64,000 nt of DNA from an uncultured Lachnospiraceae bacterium (GTDB lineage: Bacteria > Bacillota > Clostridia > Lachnospirales > Lachnospiraceae), in assembly GCA_934351835.1 (NCBI GenBank), contig CAKRJP010000004.1, positions 1-64,000 of the forward strand. The letters run 5' to 3'. Positions 26,198 through 34,117 of the stretch are shown piece after piece. Every line of letters begins with the position of its first letter. Positions within the stretch are counted from its first letter, which is position 1. Both the position numbers and the translations under genes were made by a program. Under the pieces are notes generated by a model. It did no database searches, had not been told where the DNA came from, and saw nothing but the letters and a program-made list of their open reading frames with translations.

Positions 26198-26611
26198 ATG
26201 GCATCATCAAAAAATTATACAGAAGTATTAATAGGTGGAAAGGTATTTACACTGAGTGGATTTGAGAGCGAAGAGTATCTGCAGAAGGTGTCTACATACC
26301 TGAATCATAAAATTGACGAGTGCGGTAACAACGACGGGTATCGCAAGCAGAACTCCGAGACGAGAAGTATTTTGTTAGCACTGAATATTGCAGATGATTA
26401 TTTTAAGGCCAAGAAACAGGGCGGTAGTCTTGAACGTGATATAGAAGTGAAAGACAAAGAGATGTACGAGTTGAAGCATGAACTGATATCTGTGCAGATT
26501 AAGCTTGAGAATGCAGAATCGGCGCTGGACAAGTTAAAAGAAGAGAATAAAGAACTCCAGATGAAGATTGTTCAGTTAGAGACCGAGATTAAGAATAATG
26601 AGGAAAAATAA
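26198..26611 (+). CDS. zapA: Cell division protein ZapA
   Basis: A FtsZ-ring-associated protein of 137 aa. The N-terminal ZapA domain (EVLIGGKVFTLSG... and a LALNIADDYF helix) is followed by a coiled coil from about residue 85 to the end, rich in Lys/Glu heptads. It would bundle FtsZ filaments at midcell. The start follows AGGAGG, and the gene is preceded by its own promoter. Confidence 0.88.
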   Translation: MASSKNYTEVLIGGKVFTLSGFESEEYLQKVSTYLNHKIDECGNNDGYRKQNSETRSILLALNIADDYFKAKKQGGSLERDIEVKDKEMYELKHELISVQIKLENAESALDKLKEENKELQMKIVQLETEIKNNEEK

Positions 26612-26618
26612 CAATATG

Positions 26619-26646
26619 CAGGCTGTCGGTTGGCAGCCTGATTTTT
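26619..26646 (+). terminator. Terminator after zapA
   Basis: A 7-bp stem (26619-26625 with 26634-26640) is followed by ATTTTTG, 7 bp after the stop codon of zapA. Confidence 0.7.
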
Positions 26647-26706
26647 GTATGAAGATGAGTTGAGACTTGTGCTTACACGAGGCTTTACGATTGAGGATAG
26701 AGATAT

Positions 26707-28869
26707 ATGAGTAAAAATGTTGAGATTCTGGCACCAGCCGGATCATATGAGTGTTTGAAAGCAGCAGTCCTGGCGGGGGCTGATGCAGTTTATATAGGCG
26801 GTGCAATGTTTGGAGCCAGAGCCTATGCGAAGAATTTATCGGAAGAAGAACTGTTAGAAGCGATAGACTATGTACATATCCATGGAAGAAAGCTTTATTT
26901 AACAGTAAATACATTGCTAAAAGACAAAGAATTAGAAGGATTGTATGAATATCTTTTGCCTTATTATCAGAGAGGACTGGATGGTGTTATTGTGCAGGAC
27001 ATAGGTGTTGTACAGTATATCCAGGAGTGTTTTCCGGAACTTCCGGTGCACGCCAGTACACAGATGACGATTACAGGAGCTTTTGGCGCTGAAGTAATGA
27101 AGCGTCAGGGGCTTACCAGAGTAGTACCGGCAAGAGAACTTTCTTTAAAGGAAGTAAAAGAAATAAAGGAAAAGACTGGTCTGGAAGTGGAATGCTTTGT
27201 TCATGGAGCGATGTGCTACTGTTATTCCGGACAGTGCCTTTTGAGTAGTATGATCGGAGGACGGAGCGGTAACAGAGGTCAGTGTGCACAGCCTTGCAGA
27301 CTTCCATATCATCTGGAGGGAAAGAAACCATCGGATCTTATGAGCCTGAAAGATATGTGTACGATCGAATTGCTTCCGGAGCTTATCGAGGCAGGCATAG
27401 ATTCTTTTAAAATTGAAGGAAGAATGAAACAGCCGGAGTATGTTTACACAGTGGTCAGTATGTACAAGAAATATGTGGATTTATATGAAACCTCCGGGAA
27501 AGCCGGCTATCAAGTGAAAAAAGAAGATCTTGAAAAACTTTATGCTGCGTACAGAAGACGGGGCTACAGTGAAGGTTATTATAAGCAACATAACGGGAAG
27601 AATATGATTTCTTTTAAACGTCCGAAAGATTCGGATGAAGTTTTGGCGGTTCCGAACGATAAAGTGCAGGAAAAAATTAATGGTAAATTAATTCTTTTAA
27701 AGAATAAATGTGCTAAAATTATCTTACAGTATGCAGAAATCCAGATTGAATGCGAGGGCGCAGTGTGTGAAGAGGCGCAGCGTCAGCCGTTAGATGCAGC
27801 CAGAGTAGAAAAGCAGCTCAGAAAATTGGGAAATACAGAATACAAACTGGATGAATTAGAAATCAATATGGATCCGGATATTTTCTTACCTATGCAGGCG
27901 CTGAATGAGCTTCGCAGGATGGCGGTGGACAGACTGTCGGAAGAAATCCTGAGTGCTTTCCGAAGAAATTTACCAGCCAAACTGTCTGACAGACTAATGA
28001 AGCCAGACTCAGAAACTGGGCGCAATGTAGAAAATGAAGAAAGCATATATGATGAGAAAGAAAGAAAATTATCAGTACTGGTGCGTACGGCAGAACAGTT
28101 TAAAAGAGCAGAAAATACAGAATATCTAAGTGCTGTATATGTAGAATCTCCACTGTGCCTGCAAAAGAAAGCGACAGAGCAGGCGACCGGGATGCGCCAA
28201 AAAGGTAAAAAAGTATACGCAGCATTGCCATATATTTTCCGTACACCGGCTGTGGAACAGTTTGATGGAAAATATGAATTATTAAAAGAGGTTTATGACG
28301 GTGTGATGATTCGTAATTATGAGGAGCTGGAATGGCTGCGTGAGCATTCTTATGATAAAGAAATCCGGTCAGATTATAACATGTATATTTTTAATCAGTA
28401 TGCAAAAGACTGGATGAGGAAGCAACGTGTAGATATGTGCACAGCTCCGGTGGAACTCAATGAAAGAGAACTTAAGAATCTGGATATCCGGAATTGTTCT
28501 TATATAGGCTATGGATATCAGCCGGTGATGATCACTGCAGGATGTATTCAGAAGACAACGGCGGGCTGTGACAGTAAAAATAACAGATTGAAAATATACG
28601 ATCGTTATCAGAAGGAATTTCAGGTAAACATGTGCTGTGATTACTGCTATAATGTTATTTATAATACATCACCTCTTTATCTGGCAGATCAGCCGGAGGT
28701 CTTGAAGAGACTGAGTCCGAAGGAGTTGCGGTTGGATTTTGTGAATGAAACAGGAAAAGAGATGCAGATGATATCAGAGGCATATCAGAAAGCCTGGATA
28801 TATAGAGAAAAAGCAGATGTTTCTGGTATGGAATATACAAGAGGACATCTCAAAAGGGGAGTAAAGTAG
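26707..28869 (+). CDS. U32 family peptidase / RNA hydroxylation-type protein
   Basis: A large 720-aa U32 protein. The N-terminal half starts EILAPAGSYE and carries the family signature around ECFVHGAMCYCYSGQCLLSS (residues about 161-180), followed by further cysteines (GQCAQPCR) that in relatives bind an iron-sulfur cluster. The middle is a DUF3656-like insert, and the C-terminal region has CCDYCYNVIYN. Although called peptidases, characterised relatives (TrhP, RlhA) act in hydroxylation of tRNA or 23S rRNA. This long architecture is typical of Clostridia. The ribosome site is weak (GAGGATAGAG). Confidence 0.85.
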   Translation: MSKNVEILAPAGSYECLKAAVLAGADAVYIGGAMFGARAYAKNLSEEELLEAIDYVHIHGRKLYLTVNTLLKDKELEGLYEYLLPYYQRGLDGVIVQDIGVVQYIQECFPELPVHASTQMTITGAFGAEVMKRQGLTRVVPARELSLKEVKEIKEKTGLEVECFVHGAMCYCYSGQCLLSSMIGGRSGNRGQCAQPCRLPYHLEGKKPSDLMSLKDMCTIELLPELIEAGIDSFKIEGRMKQPEYVYTVVSMYKKYVDLYETSGKAGYQVKKEDLEKLYAAYRRRGYSEGYYKQHNGKNMISFKRPKDSDEVLAVPNDKVQEKINGKLILLKNKCAKIILQYAEIQIECEGAVCEEAQRQPLDAARVEKQLRKLGNTEYKLDELEINMDPDIFLPMQALNELRRMAVDRLSEEILSAFRRNLPAKLSDRLMKPDSETGRNVENEESIYDEKERKLSVLVRTAEQFKRAENTEYLSAVYVESPLCLQKKATEQATGMRQKGKKVYAALPYIFRTPAVEQFDGKYELLKEVYDGVMIRNYEELEWLREHSYDKEIRSDYNMYIFNQYAKDWMRKQRVDMCTAPVELNERELKNLDIRNCSYIGYGYQPVMITAGCIQKTTAGCDSKNNRLKIYDRYQKEFQVNMCCDYCYNVIYNTSPLYLADQPEVLKRLSPKELRLDFVNETGKEMQMISEAYQKAWIYREKADVSGMEYTRGHLKRGVK

Positions 28870-28877
28870 GTGGAAAA

Positions 28878-30338
28878 TTGGTAAATATTATTGTTGAATT
28901 ATCAAAATATCTGATGATCGTGCTGATGACGGTATATACTTACCTGTGTTTCAGTATTTTTGGATATCAGAATCCGGACAAGAAAAAACGAATGCTAAAG
29001 CGCCAGAACTGGATCATGTTTATGATACATATCGTGGCCTTTATGGTAATGTATCTGGAAACGGATGATATGAAGATACTTGTATTTTATCTGATGCAAG
29101 TAGTTCTATTTGGAGCTACTATTATATTGTATACGTTGATCTATCCGAGGGTTTCCAGACTGGTTGTAAATAATATGTGTATGCTGCTCTGTATAGGAAT
29201 GATCATGCTGACACGACTGGATTACACCAAGGCGTTTAAACAGTACATTATAGCGGCAGGAGCAATCGGACTCAGCTTGATTGTTCCGGTGATTATACGT
29301 AAGTTTAAATTGTTATCGGAATGGCGTCTGTTCTATGGAATTGCAGGAATTGTTATGCTGGCGGTAGTAGTAGTGATCGGACGTGTGTCATACGGAGCGA
29401 TGCTTGGATTTACAATCGCTGGTATTAATATTCAGCCGTCAGAGCTTGTAAAGATTATTTTTGTATTCTTTGTGGCAGCAAGCTTTAAATATTCCTTAGA
29501 GTTTAAGAATATTGTTGTGACAACAGCATTAGCGGCCTTTCATGTACTGATCCTTGTAGTGTCGAAAGACCTTGGTGCGGCGCTTATTATATTTGTAGTG
29601 TATCTGACGATGTTGTATGTGGCGACTCACCAGCCGTTGTATCTGATTGCGGGAATCGGATCCGGAAGTGTGGCCTCAGTGCTGGCATATCATTTGTTTG
29701 ATCATGTAAAGACGCGAGTAGTGGTTTGGAAAGATCCATTTGCCTGCTACAATGAAGGCGGATATCAGGTGGCACAGTCATTGTTCGCAATCGGAACCGG
29801 GGGATGGTTCGGAATGGGACTTTACCAGGGGGCGCCGGATACAATCCCGGTTGCGGCAGAAGATTTCATTTTTTCGGCAATCTCTGAAGAAATGGGACTT
29901 ATATTTGCACTTTGTATGATTTTAGTGTGTGTGAGCTGTTATGTTATGTTTTTAAATATTGCCATGCAGCTTCACAATATGTTTTATAAGATGGTAGCTT
30001 TAGGTCTTGGAACCTGCTATATCTTCCAGGTGTTCTTGACGATCGGTGGTGTGACGAAGTTTATACCGTCTACAGGAGTAACGCTTCCGCTGGTGAGTTA
30101 CGGAGGAAGTTCACTTGTAAGTACACTGATTATGTTTGCAATTATTCAGGGCTTGTATATATTAAGGGAAGACGAGGAAGAAAAGATTGAAAGAAAGAAG
30201 AAAGAAAAGTTACGAGCAAAACGAAGCAGAGAAGAAATTGAGACGAAAAGAAGAAAAGAAAGCTATGAGCCGAGAAGAGCGCAAAGCGGCCAACCGCAAA
30301 GACCGAAAAAGAGCCAGAGCAAAGCGCGCAAGAAATAA
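28878..30338 (+). CDS. FtsW/RodA/SpoVE-family peptidoglycan polymerase
   Basis: A SEDS-family membrane glycosyltransferase of 486 aa with about ten helices, polymerising lipid II. Conserved landmarks are INIQPSELVKI, SKDLGAALI (its Asp corresponds to the catalytic position of RodA/FtsW), and PLVSYGGSSL near the C-terminus. The start is a TTG after GGTGG; no ATG is well placed. The tail of about 65 residues is strongly basic, and its last 74 nt overlap the start of the PBP gene in another frame. Pairing with the PBP downstream fits a RodA-PbpA type unit; FtsW or SpoVE cannot be excluded. Confidence 0.88.
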   Translation: MVNIIVELSKYLMIVLMTVYTYLCFSIFGYQNPDKKKRMLKRQNWIMFMIHIVAFMVMYLETDDMKILVFYLMQVVLFGATIILYTLIYPRVSRLVVNNMCMLLCIGMIMLTRLDYTKAFKQYIIAAGAIGLSLIVPVIIRKFKLLSEWRLFYGIAGIVMLAVVVVIGRVSYGAMLGFTIAGINIQPSELVKIIFVFFVAASFKYSLEFKNIVVTTALAAFHVLILVVSKDLGAALIIFVVYLTMLYVATHQPLYLIAGIGSGSVASVLAYHLFDHVKTRVVVWKDPFACYNEGGYQVAQSLFAIGTGGWFGMGLYQGAPDTIPVAAEDFIFSAISEEMGLIFALCMILVCVSCYVMFLNIAMQLHNMFYKMVALGLGTCYIFQVFLTIGGVTKFIPSTGVTLPLVSYGGSSLVSTLIMFAIIQGLYILREDEEEKIERKKKEKLRAKRSREEIETKRRKESYEPRRAQSGQPQRPKKSQSKARKK

Positions 30339-31722
30339 GGAATTTGCGAGGGTGACATATGTGTTTGTGGCGTTGTTCCTTGGAATGATGGCATATATCG
30401 TATATTTTCAGCTGGTGAAGAGCCCGGACATTATAAAGAGTTCTTATAATGCAAGACAGGATTCGAACGCAGAACGTGTGACCAGAGGTCCTATTGTGGA
30501 TCGCAATGGCAATATACTGGCACAGACAAATACGGCTGAGGATGGGACAGAGTCCAGAGAATATCCATACGGAAATATATTTGCGCATGTAGTCGGTTAT
30601 AGTGTGCAAGGAAAAACAGGAATTGAATCGGAGGCAAATTATGAACTTCTGACTTCAAATGCATTTTTCCTGGAAAAGTTAAAAAATGAATTTCAGGACC
30701 AGAAGAATCCGGGAGACACAGTTGTAACAACTCTGGATGCCGACCTGCAGACAGCAGCTTATAATGCCCTGGGTAGTTACAAAGGCGCGGTAGTGATCAT
30801 GGAGCCGAGCACAGGTAAGATCCTTGCGATGGTATCAAAACCGGATTATGATCCGAATACAGTGGCTGATAACTGGGAAAGCTTAAATGCAGATGAAAAT
30901 GGTGTCCTTTTGAATCGTGCGATGCAGGGACAGTATGCACCCGGTTCTACATTTAAAGTGGTTACTGCTCTTGAGTTTATGCGTGAAAATTCCGATTATG
31001 CTTCCTACAGTTATGATTGTACAGGTTCAATTCAGCATGGAGATGTTACGATCCAGTGTTATAACGGAACAGTACATGGACCGGTGAATCTGGAACAGAG
31101 TTTTGCATATTCATGTAATACATCTTTTTCAAATATTGGCTTGTCACTGGATGTTTCGAAATTCCGCGATACAGCGAAAGAATTATTATTTAACTCAAAA
31201 TTGCCGTATGTATTGCCTTACAGCAAGAGTAGCTTTTCACTGACTTCCAAGTCTGTGGATGGAGATAAAATGATGACGGCTATGGGACAGGGAGATACAG
31301 AAGTAAGCCCTTATCATATGGCTCTTATTACATCGGCGATTGTAAACGGCGGAGTTCTTATGAAACCATATCTGATCGATACCATTGCAAATAATGGGGG
31401 AAACCAGGTGAAAAAGACTAAGACAAAGGAGTACGGAACGATGATGACTTCCTCGGAAGCAGCACAACTTAAACAGTATATGACAAGTGTTGCAGAATAC
31501 GGAACAGGCTCTGTACTTAGTGGACAGTCTTATACAGCGGCAGGAAAGACAGGAACAGCTGAATACAGTTCGGATGCGGAGAAAGACCATTCATGGTTTA
31601 TCGGAATGACGAATGTCGATAATCCGGAGCTGGTGATCAGCGTGATCGTGGAACAGTCGGACGGTTCTGCCAGTGCCGTGAATATCGCAAAACAGATATT
31701 TGACAGTTATTATTATAATTAA
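30265..31722 (+). CDS. Penicillin-binding transpeptidase (PbpA-like)
   Basis: A class B PBP that cross-links peptidoglycan, partner of the upstream SEDS polymerase. From the ATG at 30265 it is 485 aa: a very basic cytoplasmic tail, one membrane helix (about residues 28-46), a short pedestal with RGPIVDRNGNILA, and the transpeptidase domain with STFK (Ser228 nucleophile), SCN (283-285) and KTGT (428-431). All three catalytic motifs are intact. A TTG at 30187 would extend the tail by 26 residues; neither start has a strong ribosome site. The short form resembles actinobacterial PbpA rather than FtsI. Confidence 0.9.
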   Translation: MSREERKAANRKDRKRARAKRARNKEFARVTYVFVALFLGMMAYIVYFQLVKSPDIIKSSYNARQDSNAERVTRGPIVDRNGNILAQTNTAEDGTESREYPYGNIFAHVVGYSVQGKTGIESEANYELLTSNAFFLEKLKNEFQDQKNPGDTVVTTLDADLQTAAYNALGSYKGAVVIMEPSTGKILAMVSKPDYDPNTVADNWESLNADENGVLLNRAMQGQYAPGSTFKVVTALEFMRENSDYASYSYDCTGSIQHGDVTIQCYNGTVHGPVNLEQSFAYSCNTSFSNIGLSLDVSKFRDTAKELLFNSKLPYVLPYSKSSFSLTSKSVDGDKMMTAMGQGDTEVSPYHMALITSAIVNGGVLMKPYLIDTIANNGGNQVKKTKTKEYGTMMTSSEAAQLKQYMTSVAEYGTGSVLSGQSYTAAGKTGTAEYSSDAEKDHSWFIGMTNVDNPELVISVIVEQSDGSASAVNIAKQIFDSYYYN

Positions 31723-31737
31723 GCGGAGTTGTAATAA

Positions 31738-32061
31738 ATGAGATTTTATCGACATCTTTACCTTTCAGACGGGCTGGAAAAGAAAAAAGAAAAAGTTATC
31801 CGAAAACTGGAGAAAAATAAATTACAGTATGACCTTTATCTGGTGACGCTTCCGGTGACGGAAAAAAATCAACTGGAAATTTACAACAGTGCGCTGTTTA
31901 AACAGCCGGATTATCCGGTGGGAGATTTATTTGTAGTAGGGCTGGCGAAAGGTTACGACACAGCATTGGAACTGGTGGAAGAAATTACCCGGACAGTGTA
32001 TAATGAGACCAAAGGAACAGATATTCGTTCCTATATATTAGAAAAAGAGCGAGAAGAATGA
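31738..32061 (+). CDS. Conserved-looking small protein of unknown function
   Basis: A 107-aa soluble protein, no signal or membrane segment. It starts with MRFYRHLYLSD and has a basic helix, then alternating strands and helices (YDLYLVTLP, GDLFVVGLAKGYDTALELVEEI). I do not recognise a family. It begins 15 bp after the PBP stop and ends 1 bp before the DUF2953 gene, so it belongs to the same transcription unit and may be linked to envelope or sporulation functions by position only. Confidence 0.65.
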   Translation: MRFYRHLYLSDGLEKKKEKVIRKLEKNKLQYDLYLVTLPVTEKNQLEIYNSALFKQPDYPVGDLFVVGLAKGYDTALELVEEITRTVYNETKGTDIRSYILEKEREE

Positions 32062-32062
32062 T

Positions 32063-33103
32063 ATGCTACATATACTGTTGTTAATATTGAAAATCATAGG
32101 AATCATAATTGCTGTAATACTGGGAATCTTAGTATTGTTGCTGTGCATTGTATTGTTCGTTCCGGTGCGTTATGAAGTGAAAGCATCCTTCGATGGGAAG
32201 ATTACTACTGCCAAAGCGGTGGCGGAGGTAACGTGGCTGGCCAGGTTATTAGGTGTGAAAGTTCAGTATAAGGACGGTAGCCCGCATTTTCGTGCAAGGA
32301 TTGCATGGAAGACGCTGAAGGCAAGCGGAGATTCAAAAGATGAGCCGGAGTCAGAAAAGTCAGAAAAACAAGAAAAGTCAGAGAAACAAGAAACGGCTGT
32401 GCCTGATAAAGCGGCATCAGAAGATAGAAAAGAAGAGAAAGGAAGATTAAAGGTCGATGAAAAAGAATCAGAACATGAAAAAAAAGTTAAAGAAAGCACG
32501 GAAGATGAGAAGAAAATATCTGAGAAAGTTCTTGAAGAACGCAAGAACGTACCACAAAAGGTGGAGAAGTCAGAAAAAGAACTGGAAAAAGAGCATGAAG
32601 AATCTGAAGGAGAGCCTGGCAAAAAGCGACTGGGCATTATGGAAAAACTTCAGAACATATATCACAAAATAATAAGCACAAAGAAAGCGTTCTGTGATAA
32701 AATAAAGGCGTTATCCGGGAAGATTAAAGAGTTGTCCGGAAAAAAAGAAAAAGTGATGTCATTCCTTCAGAATGAAGATCATAAGAAGGCATGGGGAAAA
32801 GCTAAAAAAGAAATCTTGAAGCTATTAAAAAGATTATGGCCGAAATGTTTGAAAGCAGATATCAGATATGGATTTGAGGATCCAAGCATTACAGGTAAGA
32901 TCCTTGCCGGATTTAGCATGATATATCCATTTGTGGGTGAGAATGTCCATGTCTATCCGGATTTTGAACAGTCTGTGATTGAGGGAAAACTCTATATCAA
33001 AGGAAAAATCAGAGTAGTGACCTTTATCAGAACGGCATGGAATCTGTTCTGGTGTAAGGCGGTCAGAAAGACCTATCACGATATCAGAGAATTTGAATTA
33101 TAA
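32063..33103 (+). CDS. DUF2953 domain-containing protein (YtfI-like)
   Basis: A 346-aa protein with an N-terminal membrane helix (about residues 5-32), a conserved VPVRYEV segment, a long Lys/Glu/Ser-rich low-complexity stretch (about 95-210), and a C-terminal part with IRYGFEDPSITGKILAG and VYPDFEQ typical of DUF2953. In Bacillus ytfI (DUF2953) sits just before ytfJ, the same order as here. DUF2953 proteins are linked to sporulation by context; the biochemical role is unknown. The charged insert is longer than in Bacillus. Confidence 0.82.
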   Translation: MLHILLLILKIIGIIIAVILGILVLLLCIVLFVPVRYEVKASFDGKITTAKAVAEVTWLARLLGVKVQYKDGSPHFRARIAWKTLKASGDSKDEPESEKSEKQEKSEKQETAVPDKAASEDRKEEKGRLKVDEKESEHEKKVKESTEDEKKISEKVLEERKNVPQKVEKSEKELEKEHEESEGEPGKKRLGIMEKLQNIYHKIISTKKAFCDKIKALSGKIKELSGKKEKVMSFLQNEDHKKAWGKAKKEILKLLKRLWPKCLKADIRYGFEDPSITGKILAGFSMIYPFVGENVHVYPDFEQSVIEGKLYIKGKIRVVTFIRTAWNLFWCKAVRKTYHDIREFEL

Positions 33104-33168
33104 ATCTTAAGGGTTATAACAATTCGATTATAAAACGATTATAAAAAACAAATCAGGAGGAGAAGACA

Positions 33169-33558
33169 ATGGCTGACAGTAATTTTAAAGGAACTGTAGA
33201 AGCACTTTTTTCAGGAATGAACGGAGTGATTTCTTCTAAGACAGTAGTGGGAGATGCAATCCATATCGGAGATACCATTATCCTTCCGTTGGTAGATGTT
33301 TCATTTGCAGTTGGAGCAGGTGCGTATAATGAGGATAAGAAAGATAAAGGAGCCGGCGGATTAGGCGGTAAGATGACACCTAGCGCTGTGCTGGTTATCC
33401 AGAACGGAACGACACGTCTGGTAAATATTAAGAATCAGGACACGATAACAAAGATCCTTGATATGGTTCCTGATGTTGTGGACCGTTTTACCGGCGGAAA
33501 GCAGAATAAGATGACGGAAGATGATGTAAAGGACATCCTGGATTCGGCAGAAGAATAA
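33169..33558 (+). CDS. ytfJ: GerW family sporulation protein (YtfJ-like)
   Basis: A 129-aa protein with the YtfJ/GerW core: repeated ISSKTVVGDAI, GDTIILPLVDVSFAVGAG and a GGKMTPSAVLVI strand. Bacillus homologues localise to the inner spore membrane and are needed for normal germination. Its presence after a DUF2953 gene supports a spore-former or descendant. The ribosome site is AGGAGG. Confidence 0.9.
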   Translation: MADSNFKGTVEALFSGMNGVISSKTVVGDAIHIGDTIILPLVDVSFAVGAGAYNEDKKDKGAGGLGGKMTPSAVLVIQNGTTRLVNIKNQDTITKILDMVPDVVDRFTGGKQNKMTEDDVKDILDSAEE

Positions 33559-33620
33559 AGTATATTTCAGAAGATAACAGAATAGAATATAGAGACGCAG
33601 GCTTTGTCTGAGGTGTTTCT

Positions 33621-33758
33621 ATGAAACGAGTGATAGGGTTTGCAATATTTTGGCTGGCAATGGGGATTTTGCTTTCTATGATCTTGCCGAATATGTTTCT
33701 TCAAGTGTTATGTATTCTGCTGGGGTTGTTGATCGCATATAATTTATTCTGTTGTTAG
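33621..33758 (+). CDS. 45-aa hydrophobic small protein
   Basis: A short ORF beginning MKRVIGFAIF and ending YNLFCC. Almost the whole chain is hydrophobic and forms two closely spaced membrane helices joined by PNMF. GAGGTG is correctly placed 5 bp before the ATG, and the ORF lies alone in the same-strand gap between ytfJ and rpmB. The ribosome site, intact frame and hydrophobic design argue for a real gene; the function is unknown. Confidence 0.6.
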   Translation: MKRVIGFAIFWLAMGILLSMILPNMFLQVLCILLGLLIAYNLFCC

Positions 33759-33768
33759 AAAAAAGTAC

Positions 33769-33797
33769 TTGCAATTCTAAAAATAATCTGGTACAAT
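33769..33797 (+). promoter_or_regulatory. Predicted rpmB promoter
   Basis: TTGCAA (33769-33774) and TACAAT (33792-33797) are separated by 17 bp. The leader of about 60 nt can form a 6-bp hairpin (33812-33817 with 33830-33835) before the AGGAGGTG ribosome site. Confidence 0.65.
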
Positions 33798-33862
33798 TAC
33801 CAGTGTTGTGAGTCTGCATAGGATAGAAGGCAGACGATATAGGAGCGTTAGGAGGTGCAGTC

Positions 33863-34051
33863 ATGGCAAAATGCGCTATTTGTGAAAAGGGTGCTCACTT
33901 TGGAAACAACGTAAGCCACTCTCATAGAAAATCACCAAAGATGTGGAAGTCTAATGTTAAGTCAGTTCGTGTAAAGACAGAGAACGGTGGAACAAAGAAG
34001 ATGTATGTATGTACTTCTTGTTTAAGAGCCGGAAAAGTAGAACGTGCTTAA
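33863..34051 (+). CDS. rpmB: 50S ribosomal protein L28
   Basis: L28 of the large ribosomal subunit, 62 aa, starting MAKCAICEKGAHFGN and containing NNVSHSHRKSPKMWKSNV, the family pattern; two CxxC-like pairs (CAIC at the start and a lone Cys near CTSC) suggest a zinc-binding version. AGGAGGTG precedes the ATG. In many Firmicutes it is next to the asp23-DAK2 genes; here they are separated by the polysaccharide locus. Confidence 0.96.
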   Translation: MAKCAICEKGAHFGNNVSHSHRKSPKMWKSNVKSVRVKTENGGTKKMYVCTSCLRAGKVERA

Positions 34052-34058
34052 GTAATTT

Positions 34059-34097
34059 AAAAACTCAGGTTTCATGCGAATGGAATCTGAGTTTTTT
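34059..34097 (+). terminator. Terminator after rpmB, directly before the polysaccharide locus
   Basis: A 10-bp stem (34059-34068 with 34087-34096) followed by T residues lies 8 bp after rpmB. Only 20 bp separate it from the first gene of the polysaccharide locus, too little for a separate promoter beyond it. Confidence 0.8.
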
Positions 34098-34117
34098 AAC
34101 GTTATGTAGGAAATGGA

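Noticed and set aside
30187..30264. TTG start that would lengthen the PBP by 26 residues
   Set aside because: No Shine-Dalgarno sequence is placed for it, and the ATG at 30265 gives a normal short cytoplasmic tail; kept only as an alternative.
34052..34117. Attachment site or insertion-sequence end at the left border of the polysaccharide locus
   Set aside because: Comparison by eye with 61794-61927 showed no shared direct or inverted repeat, and no integrase or transposase is encoded in the window.
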